Shown: positions 24,164 to 33,294, counted from the stretch's first letter. The stretch: 42,878 nucleotides of DNA from Chloroflexota bacterium (GCA_003141245.1 PLLE01000020.1:110091-152968); one strand, 5' to 3'. The notes: generated by a model not told the origin, from the sequence alone. Made by a program: numbers and translations.

Positions 24164-26497
24164 ATGACGAAGGCTCCAGCCCGAGCCGAAGGACTACTCC
24201 GTCCTGAGGCCTCGGCCTCGATGTCGGATTCCGCCCCGGGGCCGGCCACCGGCGAGTTGGACTCCCTCGAGTCGGCCGCCGCTTCGCCGCCCGCGGCACC
24301 TGAGTCGGCCGCCGCTTCGCCGCCCGCGGCACCTGAGTCGGCCGCCGCTTCGCCGCCCGCGGCACCTGAATCGGCTGCCGCTTCGCCGCCCGCGGCACCT
24401 GAGTCGGCTGCCGCTTCGCCGCCCGCGGCACCTGAGTCGGCTGCCGCGCCCCGATCGACGTCAGCCTACAGGCCGTTCCTCGACGGTCTTCGGGCGGTCG
24501 CGGTTCTGGGCGTCCTCGTCTACCACCTGAACCGCAGCTGGCTGCCGGGCGGGTTTCTCGGCGTCGACATTTTCTTCGTGCTGAGCGGCTATCTCATCAC
24601 GATGTTGTTGCTGACCGAGCATCGCGACACAGGGAGGATCCACCTCCCGACCTTCTGGGCCCGCCGAATCCGACGTCTCCTGCCGGCCCTGCTGGTGGTG
24701 CTCGTCGTCATGGTCGTCCTGATCGACATTGGCGGCGACCCGCTGGCTGTGGGCCAGGCCCGTGGCGACCTGCTGGCCACGCTCTTCTATGCCGCCAACT
24801 GGCACTTCATCACTGCGGGCCAGTCGTACTTCACCCAGTTCCTGGCCGTCTCACCGGACCGCCATACCTGGTCGCTCGCGATCGAGGAGCAGTTCTACCT
24901 GTTCTGGCCAATCGTCGTCGCCTTCATCCTGGCTCGCTTCCGCGAGCGGACCCTCGCGATCGTCGCCGCCACGGTGGCAGTCGCCTCGGCGCTGTGGATG
25001 GTGGCCATCTTCGATCCGAGCGATCCGTCACGGGCCTACTACGGCACCGACTCGCGTATCTTCCAGATTCTCATAGGGGCGCTGCTCGCGATCGCCCTGT
25101 CGGGCTCGCTGAGGGAGCGGGTGGCGATCTGGGGCCGCCGGCTTGCCCCCGTTGCCGTGCTCACGATCGCCGCCTCGTACTTGTGGCTGGCCGACGACAA
25201 CTCGATCTACTACCACGGTGGGGCGGTGGCCATCGCGGTTGCTGCGGCTGCGCTGATCGCCGGCCTGGAGGCGGGCAGTCCGATCGATCGGCTGCTCTCG
25301 GTGCGGCCTATGGTTCTCGTGGGTCTGGCCTCCTACGGCATGTACCTGTGGCACTTCCCGATCATCACCTTCACGAACCAGTGGGTCGGATCCACGACCA
25401 CACCGGCGATCGCGCTTCTTGCGGTGGCGTTGACGTTCGCGGCCACGGCGACCTCTTTCGTCGTCGTCGAGTCGCCCATCAGGCGGCGAGGCCTGCTCCT
25501 CGGCTACAAGCTCACGCCGGCCCGCCTGGCGCGGGTCGTGCCGCTCGCCTCCGGCGCGGTCGCGGTCGTGATCGTCGCGGCGACGGCGAACGGCGTCGTG
25601 GCGCCGAACTGGGACAACGCCAACAACTACCCAAACGGAATCGCCGTGTACACGCCCGCGCCGGTGGATTCGGGCGGCATGGCGAGCCAGACGCCGACCC
25701 CCAGCCAGGACGATCACCCCAGCGCAAGTGTCCCGGCGAGCCCGACTGCGGAGCCGATCGGCGGCCCGGGCTGGTCTGTGGGCGTGGTGGGCGACTCGGT
25801 CATGGCCTCGGCCGTGCCCGGTCTCCAGGTCGAGACGTCGCGGCGAGGCTGGCGCTTGATCGCCGCCGCAAGGCCCTCCTGCCCGGTCGGGTACGAGACG
25901 CTGTACGACACCGGCGGTAGCCCGTCGCCCGGCAATGGCCAGTGCGAGGTCGTCCGGACCCTCCACGACCAGCTCCTCGCCGCCAAACCCGACGTGGTCA
26001 TCTGGCACGACCTCCAGTCCGTGCTCGCCCGGAAGTCCCCGAACGGCACCCTCCTGAACCCCGGCTCGAGCGCATGGCAGGCGAGCCTGTACGCGGAGTG
26101 GACCCTGGTTCTGGATCGGTTTCTGGCCGATGGAGCCAGGGTGGTGGTCGTCCTTCCGCCGCTGCGCAGCGAGCAGGCTCGGGGCTGTCAGGGTGTGCCG
26201 AGTCAGGACCGCTGCCTCACGATCCAGCGTCAGGACACGATCATCCGGGGGGCGACCCGGGAATGGTTCGCAAGCCTGGGCGGACGAGCCGGGGTGTACC
26301 TGATCGAAGTCGACTCGCTGCTGTGCCCAAGCGGCTATCCCTGCCCCAGCCAGGTCGCCGGCATCGACGTGCGGCTCCCGGGCTACGATCAGACTCATTT
26401 CAGCGACGCCGGTTCCACGTGGTTCGCGCCGCGACTCCTCGATGAGGTCGTGGCCGCGCTGAAGGGGCCCGCGCCGGCCGCCACCGCCACGACCTAG
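24164..26497 (+). CDS. OafA-type acyltransferase-3/SGNH fusion
   Basis: A membrane O-acyltransferase (777 aa) that moves acyl groups from the cytoplasm to extracellular glycans. Residues about 36-96 are a low-complexity Ala/Pro/Ser repeat. About 105-455 is the acyltransferase-3 domain with ten or so helices, opening with RPFLDGLRAVAVLGVLVYH (H121 being the catalytic-type His) and GVDIFFVLSGYLIT, then HTWSLAIEEQFYLFWP. After a Pro/Ser linker, an extracellular SGNH domain carries GDSV (S545) and the D-x2-H pair D742/H745 in DQTHFSDAG. This matches OafA/OatA-like acetyltransferases. It starts 30 bp after the TPR gene, probably co-transcribed. The target polymer is likely the surface glycan made by the upstream clusters. 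Confidence 0.91.
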   Translation: MTKAPARAEGLLRPEASASMSDSAPGPATGELDSLESAAASPPAAPESAAASPPAAPESAAASPPAAPESAAASPPAAPESAAASPPAAPESAAAPRSTSAYRPFLDGLRAVAVLGVLVYHLNRSWLPGGFLGVDIFFVLSGYLITMLLLTEHRDTGRIHLPTFWARRIRRLLPALLVVLVVMVVLIDIGGDPLAVGQARGDLLATLFYAANWHFITAGQSYFTQFLAVSPDRHTWSLAIEEQFYLFWPIVVAFILARFRERTLAIVAATVAVASALWMVAIFDPSDPSRAYYGTDSRIFQILIGALLAIALSGSLRERVAIWGRRLAPVAVLTIAASYLWLADDNSIYYHGGAVAIAVAAAALIAGLEAGSPIDRLLSVRPMVLVGLASYGMYLWHFPIITFTNQWVGSTTTPAIALLAVALTFAATATSFVVVESPIRRRGLLLGYKLTPARLARVVPLASGAVAVVIVAATANGVVAPNWDNANNYPNGIAVYTPAPVDSGGMASQTPTPSQDDHPSASVPASPTAEPIGGPGWSVGVVGDSVMASAVPGLQVETSRRGWRLIAAARPSCPVGYETLYDTGGSPSPGNGQCEVVRTLHDQLLAAKPDVVIWHDLQSVLARKSPNGTLLNPGSSAWQASLYAEWTLVLDRFLADGARVVVVLPPLRSEQARGCQGVPSQDRCLTIQRQDTIIRGATREWFASLGGRAGVYLIEVDSLLCPSGYPCPSQVAGIDVRLPGYDQTHFSDAGSTWFAPRLLDEVVAALKGPAPAATATT
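24269..24451 (+). repeat. 33-bp in-frame tandem repeat, five copies plus a partial
   Basis: Five units of 33 bp (starts 24269, 24302, 24335, 24368, 24401) each encode ESAAASPPAAP, followed by a partial unit. Units 1-3 are almost identical at the DNA level and units 4-5 differ by a base or two, which indicates recent slippage or recombination. The repeat forms the cytoplasmic N-terminal linker of the acyltransferase. Confidence 0.9.
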
Positions 26498-26527
26498 CGG
26501 AGGGCCTTCTGCCGCATCCTCGCCGGT

Positions 26528-26543
26528 ACCCGCGAACGCGGGT
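26528..26543 (+). terminator. Hairpin after the acyltransferase gene
   Basis: ACCCGCG (26528-26534) and CGCGGGT (26537-26543) form a tight GC hairpin in the 62-bp gap. There is no T-run, and the -10 of the next gene starts 5 nt later, so terminator and promoter are packed together. Confidence 0.45.
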
Positions 26544-26547
26544 CTGT

Positions 26548-26553
26548 CACAAT
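26548..26553 (+). promoter_or_regulatory. -10-like element (CACAAT), leaderless start
   Basis: CACAAT ends exactly 6 nt before ATG 26560. It is weaker than TANNNT elements but has the same geometry, and no Shine-Dalgarno sequence is present. Confidence 0.4.
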
Positions 26554-26559
26554 TGGCCC

Positions 26560-29412
26560 ATGGTCGGGCGCGCCGTCACCACCCGCGCCGAACGGCGCAA
26601 CGAGGGCAGTTCATCGCTGCCGATCTTCGAGCGGCTGGCGCCCTCCGCTCCGATGGCCGACCTGGCCGCCGAGATCGAAGCCTGGACGAAGCCGGGCGAG
26701 GCTGTGCTCGATCTCAACGGCCGTGGCGGGTGGGTCGCCCGGGCGGCAATCGTCGGGCAGCGCCGCGCCGCGGACCTCGAGTCGCTGTCGCTGACGCGCC
26801 TGCTCGCGGAGGTCGTGCTCAGGCCGCCGGACGCGAGCCACATCGACGCGGCCGCTGAGGCGATCTCGCTGCGGCCCCTTGGCGAGGCCACCGTCCGCAA
26901 GACGATGGAAAGCCTCTTCGCCAGCACATGCGCGGCATGCGGCAGTCCGGTCGTCCTCGAATCGCTGGTCTGGGAGCCAGGCGACGCGCGCGGCCGCTCA
27001 CGATCGAAGGGACGCGCGACGCAGCCGCAGGCAGCCCCGCCGGAACGTGCCGCTCGCCGGGAGTATCGCTGCGATCGATGCGACTCGCAGCGGGGCGGCC
27101 CGGATGTGCACCACGCCGAGCCCGAACAGGGCGACCTTGCCCTGGCAGCCTTCGCGGATCTGCCGAGCGAGGTCCGCGAAGCCCTCCGGAGGCGTTTCCC
27201 GACGCCGCTTCCGGACGATCCGCTGCCGGATCAGCTGCTCGACCTTCACACCGCCCGCCAGCTGCTCGGCCTCAACGCGATCATCGAGGCGATCGAGCTC
27301 GAAACCAGGTCGACGCCGCTGACGGCCGCCCTGCGCATCGCTTTCCTGTACGCCGTCGAGTCGGCCGGCAGGCTCAATGTGTACCGCGGCAGGCCCCCGG
27401 CCGTGCGCATATCGAATGGATCGCTGCGGCTTCCGACACCCCACGCCTGGCGCGAGCGGAACCCCTGGCTCGCCTTCGAGGAAGGCCTGCGCGCGGTCCG
27501 AAGCCTTGTCGGGCGGCTGGAGTCCGACGAGAAGCGGTCCGTCGCGGCACGTTTCGCCTCGGACCTGGTGGAGCTCCAGGAGGGGATCTCGAACGTGATG
27601 ATCGCCGAGGCGACGCCCGGGTCCTTGAGGCGGATCGGTCTGGCCGGCGAACGCATCGCCCACTCCGGCACGCCGTCGCGAGTCCGGCTGGTACTGGGCC
27701 AGGCTCCGTTGCGATTGACCCGCGAGCGGCTGGCCGAGGCCTACCACGGAACTGCGTGGTGCCTGGGGGCGGGGGCGGTTTCGCTCCTGCCTTACGAGGC
27801 GCTGTTCCGGCCGGCCTCCCGGACCACCCGCCGAAACGCGGCCGATGAGCTTGCTCACTCGCTCGCCCGATCGCTGGCGATCGCCACCCCGGTTCTCGCC
27901 CTGAACGGCCGAGCCGTGGTGCTGCTGGACGACGCGGAACCCCGAACCCTGGTCGCGGCGGCTCTCGGAGGAGCGGCCGCCGGCTGCCGCCTCGTGGACG
28001 CCCGGCTGCACCGCAGCGACGACGAGAGTCCAGGCATGGCGGTCTTCGTGCCCTCGACGGGCGTTCTGGCGCCTGGGCCGCGGACGCGCGCAAATAGACC
28101 TCTTCCGCCGGTCGAAGGCGGTGCCGGCGACCCGGGCTCCATCCCCGGACAGGGCGTCTTCGCCGCTCCCGAGAAGCTGACCGAGGGGCCCTTCAAGCCT
28201 CAGGTTGCCGCCCAGGCGATCACCGACACCGCCACCGAGTTGCTCAAGGCTCGCGGTGAGCCGGCCTGCTTCGAGAACATGATCGGAGATCTGCTCGTCG
28301 GGCTGGACCGATCGGGCCAGCTTGCCCGACTGGCGCGGCAGCTGCGGCCGCTGCGCGCCGACCAGGGCTGGGATGCCTGGGTCGACGACACCGGCGAGTT
28401 CGGCGCCACGGAAACGTCGGCTGCCACCGGCACGCCGCCCCGGGCCACCGACACGCCGGCCCGGGCCACGGGCACGCCGTCCCGGGCCACGGACGAAGCG
28501 CCAGAGGATGAAGAGTCGCCCGAGCCGCCGGGCCCCGTGGACGATCTGCTGGCCCTGATCAGCGGCGAGTTGAACCGGACGACCAATCGCCGCGTCCGCC
28601 AGATCGAGCCTGGCCAATACTGGCTCGGCTCGGAGGAAGATCGTTCGGGCGCCGCCCAGCCCCTCGCCGACCGAGTGGAGTGGGCCATCTTCAGTCTGCT
28701 CTCGTCGTCGCGCCAGATGACCGAGGCCGCCGTCTTCGAGCGGACCATGAGCGTGTTCCGGGACCGCGACGCGCCAGACGCGACCCTGCTCCGGGCCTGC
28801 CTGGACAGCTACAGCGCCCCGGGCAGCACGCCCGAGGCGATAGTCACGGGCGATCAGCTGGAGCGGCGCTCCGCCGAGCACGACGCCATGATCGCGACCG
28901 TCGCCGAGGTCGGCCATCGTCTGGGGACGCGCGTCTGGATCGGCCGTCGCCAGCAGGTTCGGCGCGTTCGAGGCCGCCCCCTCTCGGACTGGCTCGAAAT
29001 GGAGGAGCGCGAGATCCATCCGACGATGATCGCCTGGGGTCCCGAGGCCGAGTTGGAGCGGGTCGACTGCGCCTGGTACGTTCGCCACAAGGCGACCTTC
29101 CTCTTCGAGGTCGAATGGACGGCCATGCTCGGCGATGCGGTCCTGGTCCGCCACAACCGCTTCCCGGCCGACGACAAGGTGGTCCGCTTCCTCGTCATCC
29201 CGCCCGAGCGAGCCGAGCTGGTGCGCCACAAGCTAGCCCGCTCGCCGCTGCTGCGCCGCGCCTTCGAGGAGCACAACTGGCACGTTCTCAAGTGGGACCA
29301 GCTCGCCGCCTTCGCCGCCCGCGAGGAGGTCTCCCTGGCAGAGATCGAGCCGTACCTCGGGCTTGACGCCGACGCGACTGCCGGGGAGCAACTCCCACTG
29401 TTCGAGGCCTGA
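26560..29412 (+). CDS. Degenerate DNA-methylase-like protein with C-terminal PD-(D/E)XK-like domain
   Basis: A 950-aa protein of no named family. Residues about 15-110 have the layout of class I DNA methyltransferases (WTKPGEAVLDLNGRGGW, then a second strand and an LRPPD loop). The SAM motif DPFxGxGT has become D51-L-N-G-R-G-G-W, and no N/D-P-P-Y motif is seen. C124/C127 and C171/C174 form a four-Cys zinc ribbon, as in some DNA methylases of the DUF1156 type. About 205-480 holds helical segments (RFPTPLPDDPLPDQLLDLHT, WRERNPWLAFEEGLR). A Thr/Pro/Ala linker near 620-655 joins a C-terminal domain whose D836 and E850-V-E852 (RVDCAWY, FLFEVEW) resemble a PD-(D/E)XK core with K replaced by E. It is monocistronic. 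A restriction-like or DNA-repair role is inference; methylase activity looks lost. Confidence 0.6.
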   Translation: MVGRAVTTRAERRNEGSSSLPIFERLAPSAPMADLAAEIEAWTKPGEAVLDLNGRGGWVARAAIVGQRRAADLESLSLTRLLAEVVLRPPDASHIDAAAEAISLRPLGEATVRKTMESLFASTCAACGSPVVLESLVWEPGDARGRSRSKGRATQPQAAPPERAARREYRCDRCDSQRGGPDVHHAEPEQGDLALAAFADLPSEVREALRRRFPTPLPDDPLPDQLLDLHTARQLLGLNAIIEAIELETRSTPLTAALRIAFLYAVESAGRLNVYRGRPPAVRISNGSLRLPTPHAWRERNPWLAFEEGLRAVRSLVGRLESDEKRSVAARFASDLVELQEGISNVMIAEATPGSLRRIGLAGERIAHSGTPSRVRLVLGQAPLRLTRERLAEAYHGTAWCLGAGAVSLLPYEALFRPASRTTRRNAADELAHSLARSLAIATPVLALNGRAVVLLDDAEPRTLVAAALGGAAAGCRLVDARLHRSDDESPGMAVFVPSTGVLAPGPRTRANRPLPPVEGGAGDPGSIPGQGVFAAPEKLTEGPFKPQVAAQAITDTATELLKARGEPACFENMIGDLLVGLDRSGQLARLARQLRPLRADQGWDAWVDDTGEFGATETSAATGTPPRATDTPARATGTPSRATDEAPEDEESPEPPGPVDDLLALISGELNRTTNRRVRQIEPGQYWLGSEEDRSGAAQPLADRVEWAIFSLLSSSRQMTEAAVFERTMSVFRDRDAPDATLLRACLDSYSAPGSTPEAIVTGDQLERRSAEHDAMIATVAEVGHRLGTRVWIGRRQQVRRVRGRPLSDWLEMEEREIHPTMIAWGPEAELERVDCAWYVRHKATFLFEVEWTAMLGDAVLVRHNRFPADDKVVRFLVIPPERAELVRHKLARSPLLRRAFEEHNWHVLKWDQLAAFAAREEVSLAEIEPYLGLDADATAGEQLPLFEA

Positions 29413-29445
29413 TCGGGTTGGGGGGCACGCCAGGGTCAATTGCTC

Positions 29446-29472
29446 GGCCGGGCGCCGCGTGCCACCCCGGCC
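29446..29472 (+). terminator. Weak hairpin before the DUF885 gene
   Basis: GGCCGGG (29446-29452) pairs with CCCGGCC (29466-29472) across a 13-nt loop in the 84-bp gap. There is no T-run. It may terminate the preceding gene. Confidence 0.3.
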
Positions 29473-29496
29473 GTCGCCAGGTAAGAGGAGGTTCCG

Positions 29497-31227
29497 GTGA
29501 GCGAGATCAGCCAGGCAGCCGACGCCGTCAACGCGCTGGCCGAACGGTTCTGGAACGGCCTCCTCGATCTCTCGCCGATCACCGCGACCGTGCTCGGATA
29601 CGAACAGGATCAGGATCGGCTCGACGACCCGGGTCCGGAGGGACGAGATCGGGCGCGGAGGCTATTCCGCGAGACGCTCCACGCGACCGATGCGATCGAG
29701 GCGCAGGCCGCCGCGGCCGCCGGCGCGGACTCCGGGTCGGACGGCGGCGCGGGCCTCCCGGTCGAGGAAGCGATCACGCTCGGCATCCTGACGATCGTCT
29801 GCCGGACCGAACTGGAGCAGCAGATTCAGCGCATCGATCGGCTCAGGGTCGTCGATCAGATGGATGGGCCGCAGACGATGCTGCCCCTGCTGGCTACCTT
29901 CCAGCGGACGGACACCCCGGAGCGCTTCGACCGCTTCCTCGCCCGTCTCGACGATTACCCGCGCTTTATGGCGGCCAACGCGGAGCTGACCCGCGAGGGC
30001 CTGGTGAGCGGGCTGACGGCGGCGCGGATCATCACGGAGCGGGTCATCGGCCAGCTGGAGCGGCTTCTTGCCGTGCCCGACGAGGAGTCGCCGATCGCCA
30101 TGGCGGTGACACCGCCCACCCCGTCCGACCGCGACAGGCTCGTGGCCGCGATCCGGAAGTCCGTCAGGCCGGCGGATCAGGCCTTCCTGGAGGCGCTCCA
30201 GGGCGCCTACCGCGAGGCTTCACGCGAGGAGCCGGGGTTGTGGTCGGCGCCCAACGGCGAGCAGCTCTACCGCACTCAGATACGGACCTTGACCTCCCTC
30301 GACCTGGACCCGGCCGATCTCCATCGTATCGGCCTGGAGGAGCTGGAGTCGATCGAGGCGGAGCGGCGCGAGATAAGCCGATCGCTCGGCTATGGCGACG
30401 ACACGAAGGCCGCTCGGGCCATCCTGCAGAGCGGGCCCGGAGCAATGCCCGAGTCGGCCGATGAGCTGCTGGACCACGCCCGCGGCCAGATAGAGCGGGC
30501 CCTGGCCCGGTCGCCCGAGTACTTCGGCCGACTGCCAAAGGCTCCGGTCGAGGTTCGCGCGGTTGAGCCGTTCAAGGAGGCCGACTCGCCTACGGCCTTC
30601 TACTTCCCGCCCGCGATCGATGGCAGCCGCCCCGGCGTCTACTACGTCAACACCTACGACCTGCCGAGTCGCAGCTATCTGAGCCTGGCCAGCACGAGCT
30701 TCCACGAGGCGGTTCCGGGCCACCACTTCCAGATGGCCCTGCAAACCGAGATGTCGAACCTGAGCGCCTTCCGCCGGATGGGCGCCCGAATGGCCGGCAT
30801 GGCCTACATCGAGGGCTGGGGGCTGTACTCGGAGCGCCTGGCGGACGAGATGGGGCTCTACCTCAACCCGGCCGAACGGTTCGGCATGCTCGACGGGCAG
30901 GCCCACCGCGCGGCCCGCTTGGTCGTCGATACCGGTATCCACGTCTTCCGCTGGCCGCAGGAGCGGTCGATAGCGCAACTGCTCGACGCGGGTCTGTCGG
31001 AGACCAACGCCCTGATCGAGACCGACCGTTACATCTCACTGCCGGCCCAGGCCCTGACCTACAAGGTCGGCCAGCGCGAGATCGAGCGGCTTCGAGCGGA
31101 GGCGGCGGCGCGCCTCGGCCCGGCCTTCGACCTGCGTGCATTCCACGACGCCGTGCTCGGTCACGGCACGCTGCCGCTGGCCACCCTCTCCCGCGAACTC
31201 CCCGGCTGGCTGGACGCGGGGCGCTAG
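29497..31227 (+). CDS. DUF885-family putative zinc metallopeptidase
   Basis: A 576-aa protein of the DUF885 family, which has an M2/M32-like all-helical peptidase fold. The family signature FHEAVPGHHFQ is present, with the H-E...H metal-binding arrangement, as is GWGLYSERLADEMGLY, which supplies the third ligand region. Upstream AFYFPPAIDGSRPGVYYVNT is another conserved block. There is no signal peptide, so a cytosolic peptidase or carboxypeptidase is expected. The substrate is unknown. The GTG start at 29497 has AGAGGAGG at good spacing, in contrast to the leaderless neighbours. The gene is convergent with the ankyrin gene, with 30 bp between. Confidence 0.88.
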   Translation: MSEISQAADAVNALAERFWNGLLDLSPITATVLGYEQDQDRLDDPGPEGRDRARRLFRETLHATDAIEAQAAAAAGADSGSDGGAGLPVEEAITLGILTIVCRTELEQQIQRIDRLRVVDQMDGPQTMLPLLATFQRTDTPERFDRFLARLDDYPRFMAANAELTREGLVSGLTAARIITERVIGQLERLLAVPDEESPIAMAVTPPTPSDRDRLVAAIRKSVRPADQAFLEALQGAYREASREEPGLWSAPNGEQLYRTQIRTLTSLDLDPADLHRIGLEELESIEAERREISRSLGYGDDTKAARAILQSGPGAMPESADELLDHARGQIERALARSPEYFGRLPKAPVEVRAVEPFKEADSPTAFYFPPAIDGSRPGVYYVNTYDLPSRSYLSLASTSFHEAVPGHHFQMALQTEMSNLSAFRRMGARMAGMAYIEGWGLYSERLADEMGLYLNPAERFGMLDGQAHRAARLVVDTGIHVFRWPQERSIAQLLDAGLSETNALIETDRYISLPAQALTYKVGQREIERLRAEAAARLGPAFDLRAFHDAVLGHGTLPLATLSRELPGWLDAGR

Positions 31228-31257
31228 GAGCGGTCCAGGGTCGGCACACACGGCCGA

Positions 31258-31926
31258 TCAATCACGCGTGGCCTCGCGCAGGAGGCCGGCCAGGGCTCCG
31301 TAACCGCCTTCCGTGGCTACGTCGATCGGCGTACGTCCGTCGTCGGCCGGACGCGTCGGGTCGGCCCCGCGGAGCAGCAGCAGGTCGACCGTAGCCTCGT
31401 CGCCGCCCTGCGCGGCCGAGTGGAGCGGCGTCCAGCCACCGTGCTGGACCACGTTGGCCGATGCCCCGAAGGCGAGCAACACGCCCGCCACGTCGCGGTG
31501 ACGCCTGGCGACGGCGCTGTGGAGGGGCGTGACGCGCGATTCGTTCCGGGCGACGGCGTTGGGATCGGCACCGCGCTCGAGCAGAAACCGCGCGACTTCG
31601 AGCCGGCCGAAGTACGCCGCCAGATGGAGTGGCGTGTAGCCGTCGTCGGTTCGATCCTCGACCTCGGCGCCTTCGCTCAGCTTGCGGCGGACGACCGCCA
31701 CGTCTCCGACGACGGCCGCCTCGAAGAGGCCCAGACCGTCCCGGGTCGCGGCGACCCTGGTTGCCAGGCGCTCCGCCAGGCGCGGATGGCCGCCGTAGGC
31801 GGCAGCCATCACCGGCGATCGCCCTGCCGGATCGCGCGTCGTCAGCAGGGCCGCGTCGCCTGCGATCGCGTCGTCGACCGCCGTCTGGTCGCCCAGTCGG
31901 ATCGCCTCGAAGAAATCAGCGGCCAT
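31258..31926 (-). CDS. Ankyrin-repeat protein
   Basis: A 222-aa protein consisting of ankyrin repeats. At least five are visible, for example DGYTPLHLAAYFGRLEVARF, ESRVTPLHSAVARRHRDVAG, GGWTPLHSAAQGGDEATVDL and DGRTPIDVATEGGYGALAG, plus a more degenerate one near residues 30-55. No catalytic domain is attached, so it acts by protein binding. Its ATG follows directly on the TGA of the aminotransferase (no spacer), which strongly suggests coupled translation and a functional link with that enzyme. Confidence 0.9.
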   Translation of the reverse strand: MAADFFEAIRLGDQTAVDDAIAGDAALLTTRDPAGRSPVMAAAYGGHPRLAERLATRVAATRDGLGLFEAAVVGDVAVVRRKLSEGAEVEDRTDDGYTPLHLAAYFGRLEVARFLLERGADPNAVARNESRVTPLHSAVARRHRDVAGVLLAFGASANVVQHGGWTPLHSAAQGGDEATVDLLLLRGADPTRPADDGRTPIDVATEGGYGALAGLLREATRD

Positions 31927-33294
31927 TCATTGCCCTCTGCCGGCGATTCCGCTAAGGGCCTCGATCAGCCGGTCGATCTCGGCGGCGGTGTTGTAGTGGA
32001 CGAACCCAACCCGGACCATGCCGCCCGATTCGGCCAGCCCGAGGGTTCTGATCAGCTCGTAGGCGTAGTAATCGCCGTCCCAGACGGCAATGCCGAGCCG
32101 GCCCAGCTCCGTGGCGATCTCTCGCGGTGAGCGGCCGCCAAGTGTGAAGGCAAACGTGGGAACTCGCTCGGCCATTCGGTTCGGATCGACGATCCCGCGC
32201 AGCCTCAGGCCCGGCACGGAACTCAACGCCGTCAGCGCGCGCCGGGCCAGGACTCGTTCCGTGGCGCCGACGACGGCCATGGCCGCTCGCAGACGCTCGC
32301 GCCGCGCTCCGCCGCTCTCCGCAGCCGCGCCACGCCCGTCACACACCCCAGCCGCGCCGAACGTCTCGCCCAGCCACTCCAGATACCCGAAGGTGGCCAG
32401 CAACCCCGCCAGTGACTCGCCCGCGAGAGTGCCCGTCTCCCATTTTCCGGGCGGCTCGTTGGCGGCCGGCCGGACCTTGTATGCGGCCAGGCCCTCGAGC
32501 AGCTCGCGTCGGCCGTACAGCATTCCGAGGTGTGGCCCGAAGAACTTGTACGGGGAGCAGACAAGGAAGTCGGTGCCGAGCGCCGCGACGTCGACGGCCA
32601 GGTGCGGCGCGGCATGGACCGCGTCCACGTACGTCAGCGCGCCGACGGAGTGGGCCATCTCCACGATCCGTCGGACGGGGTTGAGAGTGCCCACGGCGTT
32701 CGAGGCGAGGCCGACGGCCACCAGGCGCGTCCGCGGCCCAAGCGTCCGCTCCAGGCCCTCCAGATCGAGCGTGCAGTCATCCTGTCGGATCTCCACCCAT
32801 CGGACCCGGATGCCGCGCTCCTCCTCCAGAGCGAGCCACGGCGCTACGTTGGCGTCGTGGTCCAGGCGAGTCACGACGATCTCGTCGCCAGGCTTGAGCG
32901 TCCGTCCGAAGGCCCGGCTCATGGCGAATGTGAGGGTAGTCATGTTCTGCCCGAAGACGATCTCGGCCGGATCGGCCGCGCCGATGTAGTCGGCCGCCGC
33001 TGCGTGAACCTCGGACAGCATCGCGTCGCTCTCTTCGCTCGTGGCGAAGGCGCCCTCGTGGTTGGCGTTCGATCGCTCCAGGTAGGCCGTCATCGCCGCG
33101 ATCGTCGGGCGAGGCACCTGCGTGCCGCCCGGTCCGTCGAGGTAGACGAAGGGTCGGCCTGAGTGCTCGCGCGCCAGGGCCGGGAACTGCGACCTCACGA
33201 CTCCGAGGCCGGCCTCGCTCAAAGCCGTGGCGGCAGGGCCGTCGGCGAGCGCGGATGCAGGGTTACGCGGCAGGGCGAGGCGATCGAGGGGCAC
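31927..33294 (-). CDS. Class V aminotransferase, cysteine-desulfurase-like (VC1184 subfamily)
   Basis: A PLP enzyme of fold type I, 455 aa. It has YLDGPGGTQVPRPTIAAM at the start of the fold, TRLDHDANVAPW, YVDAVHAAPHLAVDV with the PLP-ring Asp, and SPYKFFGPHLG with the lysine that binds PLP. These match the cysteine-desulfurase-like subfamily typified by VC1184, whose true substrate is not settled; it differs from IscS/SufS, and no Fe-S scaffold gene is nearby. The start is taken as GTG 33292-33294 because GAGGAG (33306-33301) lies 6 nt upstream and TACTAT (33332-33327) forms a -10; the frame stays open to 33468 without support. The divergent IclR gene may control it. Confidence 0.87.
   Translation of the reverse strand: MPLDRLALPRNPASALADGPAATALSEAGLGVVRSQFPALAREHSGRPFVYLDGPGGTQVPRPTIAAMTAYLERSNANHEGAFATSEESDAMLSEVHAAAADYIGAADPAEIVFGQNMTTLTFAMSRAFGRTLKPGDEIVVTRLDHDANVAPWLALEEERGIRVRWVEIRQDDCTLDLEGLERTLGPRTRLVAVGLASNAVGTLNPVRRIVEMAHSVGALTYVDAVHAAPHLAVDVAALGTDFLVCSPYKFFGPHLGMLYGRRELLEGLAAYKVRPAANEPPGKWETGTLAGESLAGLLATFGYLEWLGETFGAAGVCDGRGAAAESGGARRERLRAAMAVVGATERVLARRALTALSSVPGLRLRGIVDPNRMAERVPTFAFTLGGRSPREIATELGRLGIAVWDGDYYAYELIRTLGLAESGGMVRVGFVHYNTAAEIDRLIEALSGIAGRGQ

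Noticed and set aside
24269-24451. CRISPR-like array
   Set aside because: The 33-bp units are contiguous without spacers and are in frame within a gene.
26998-29229. 743-codon antisense frame opposite the methylase-like gene
   Set aside because: Typical antisense shadow of a GC-rich gene; no domain pattern, and the plus-strand frame has coherent zinc ribbon and fold signals.
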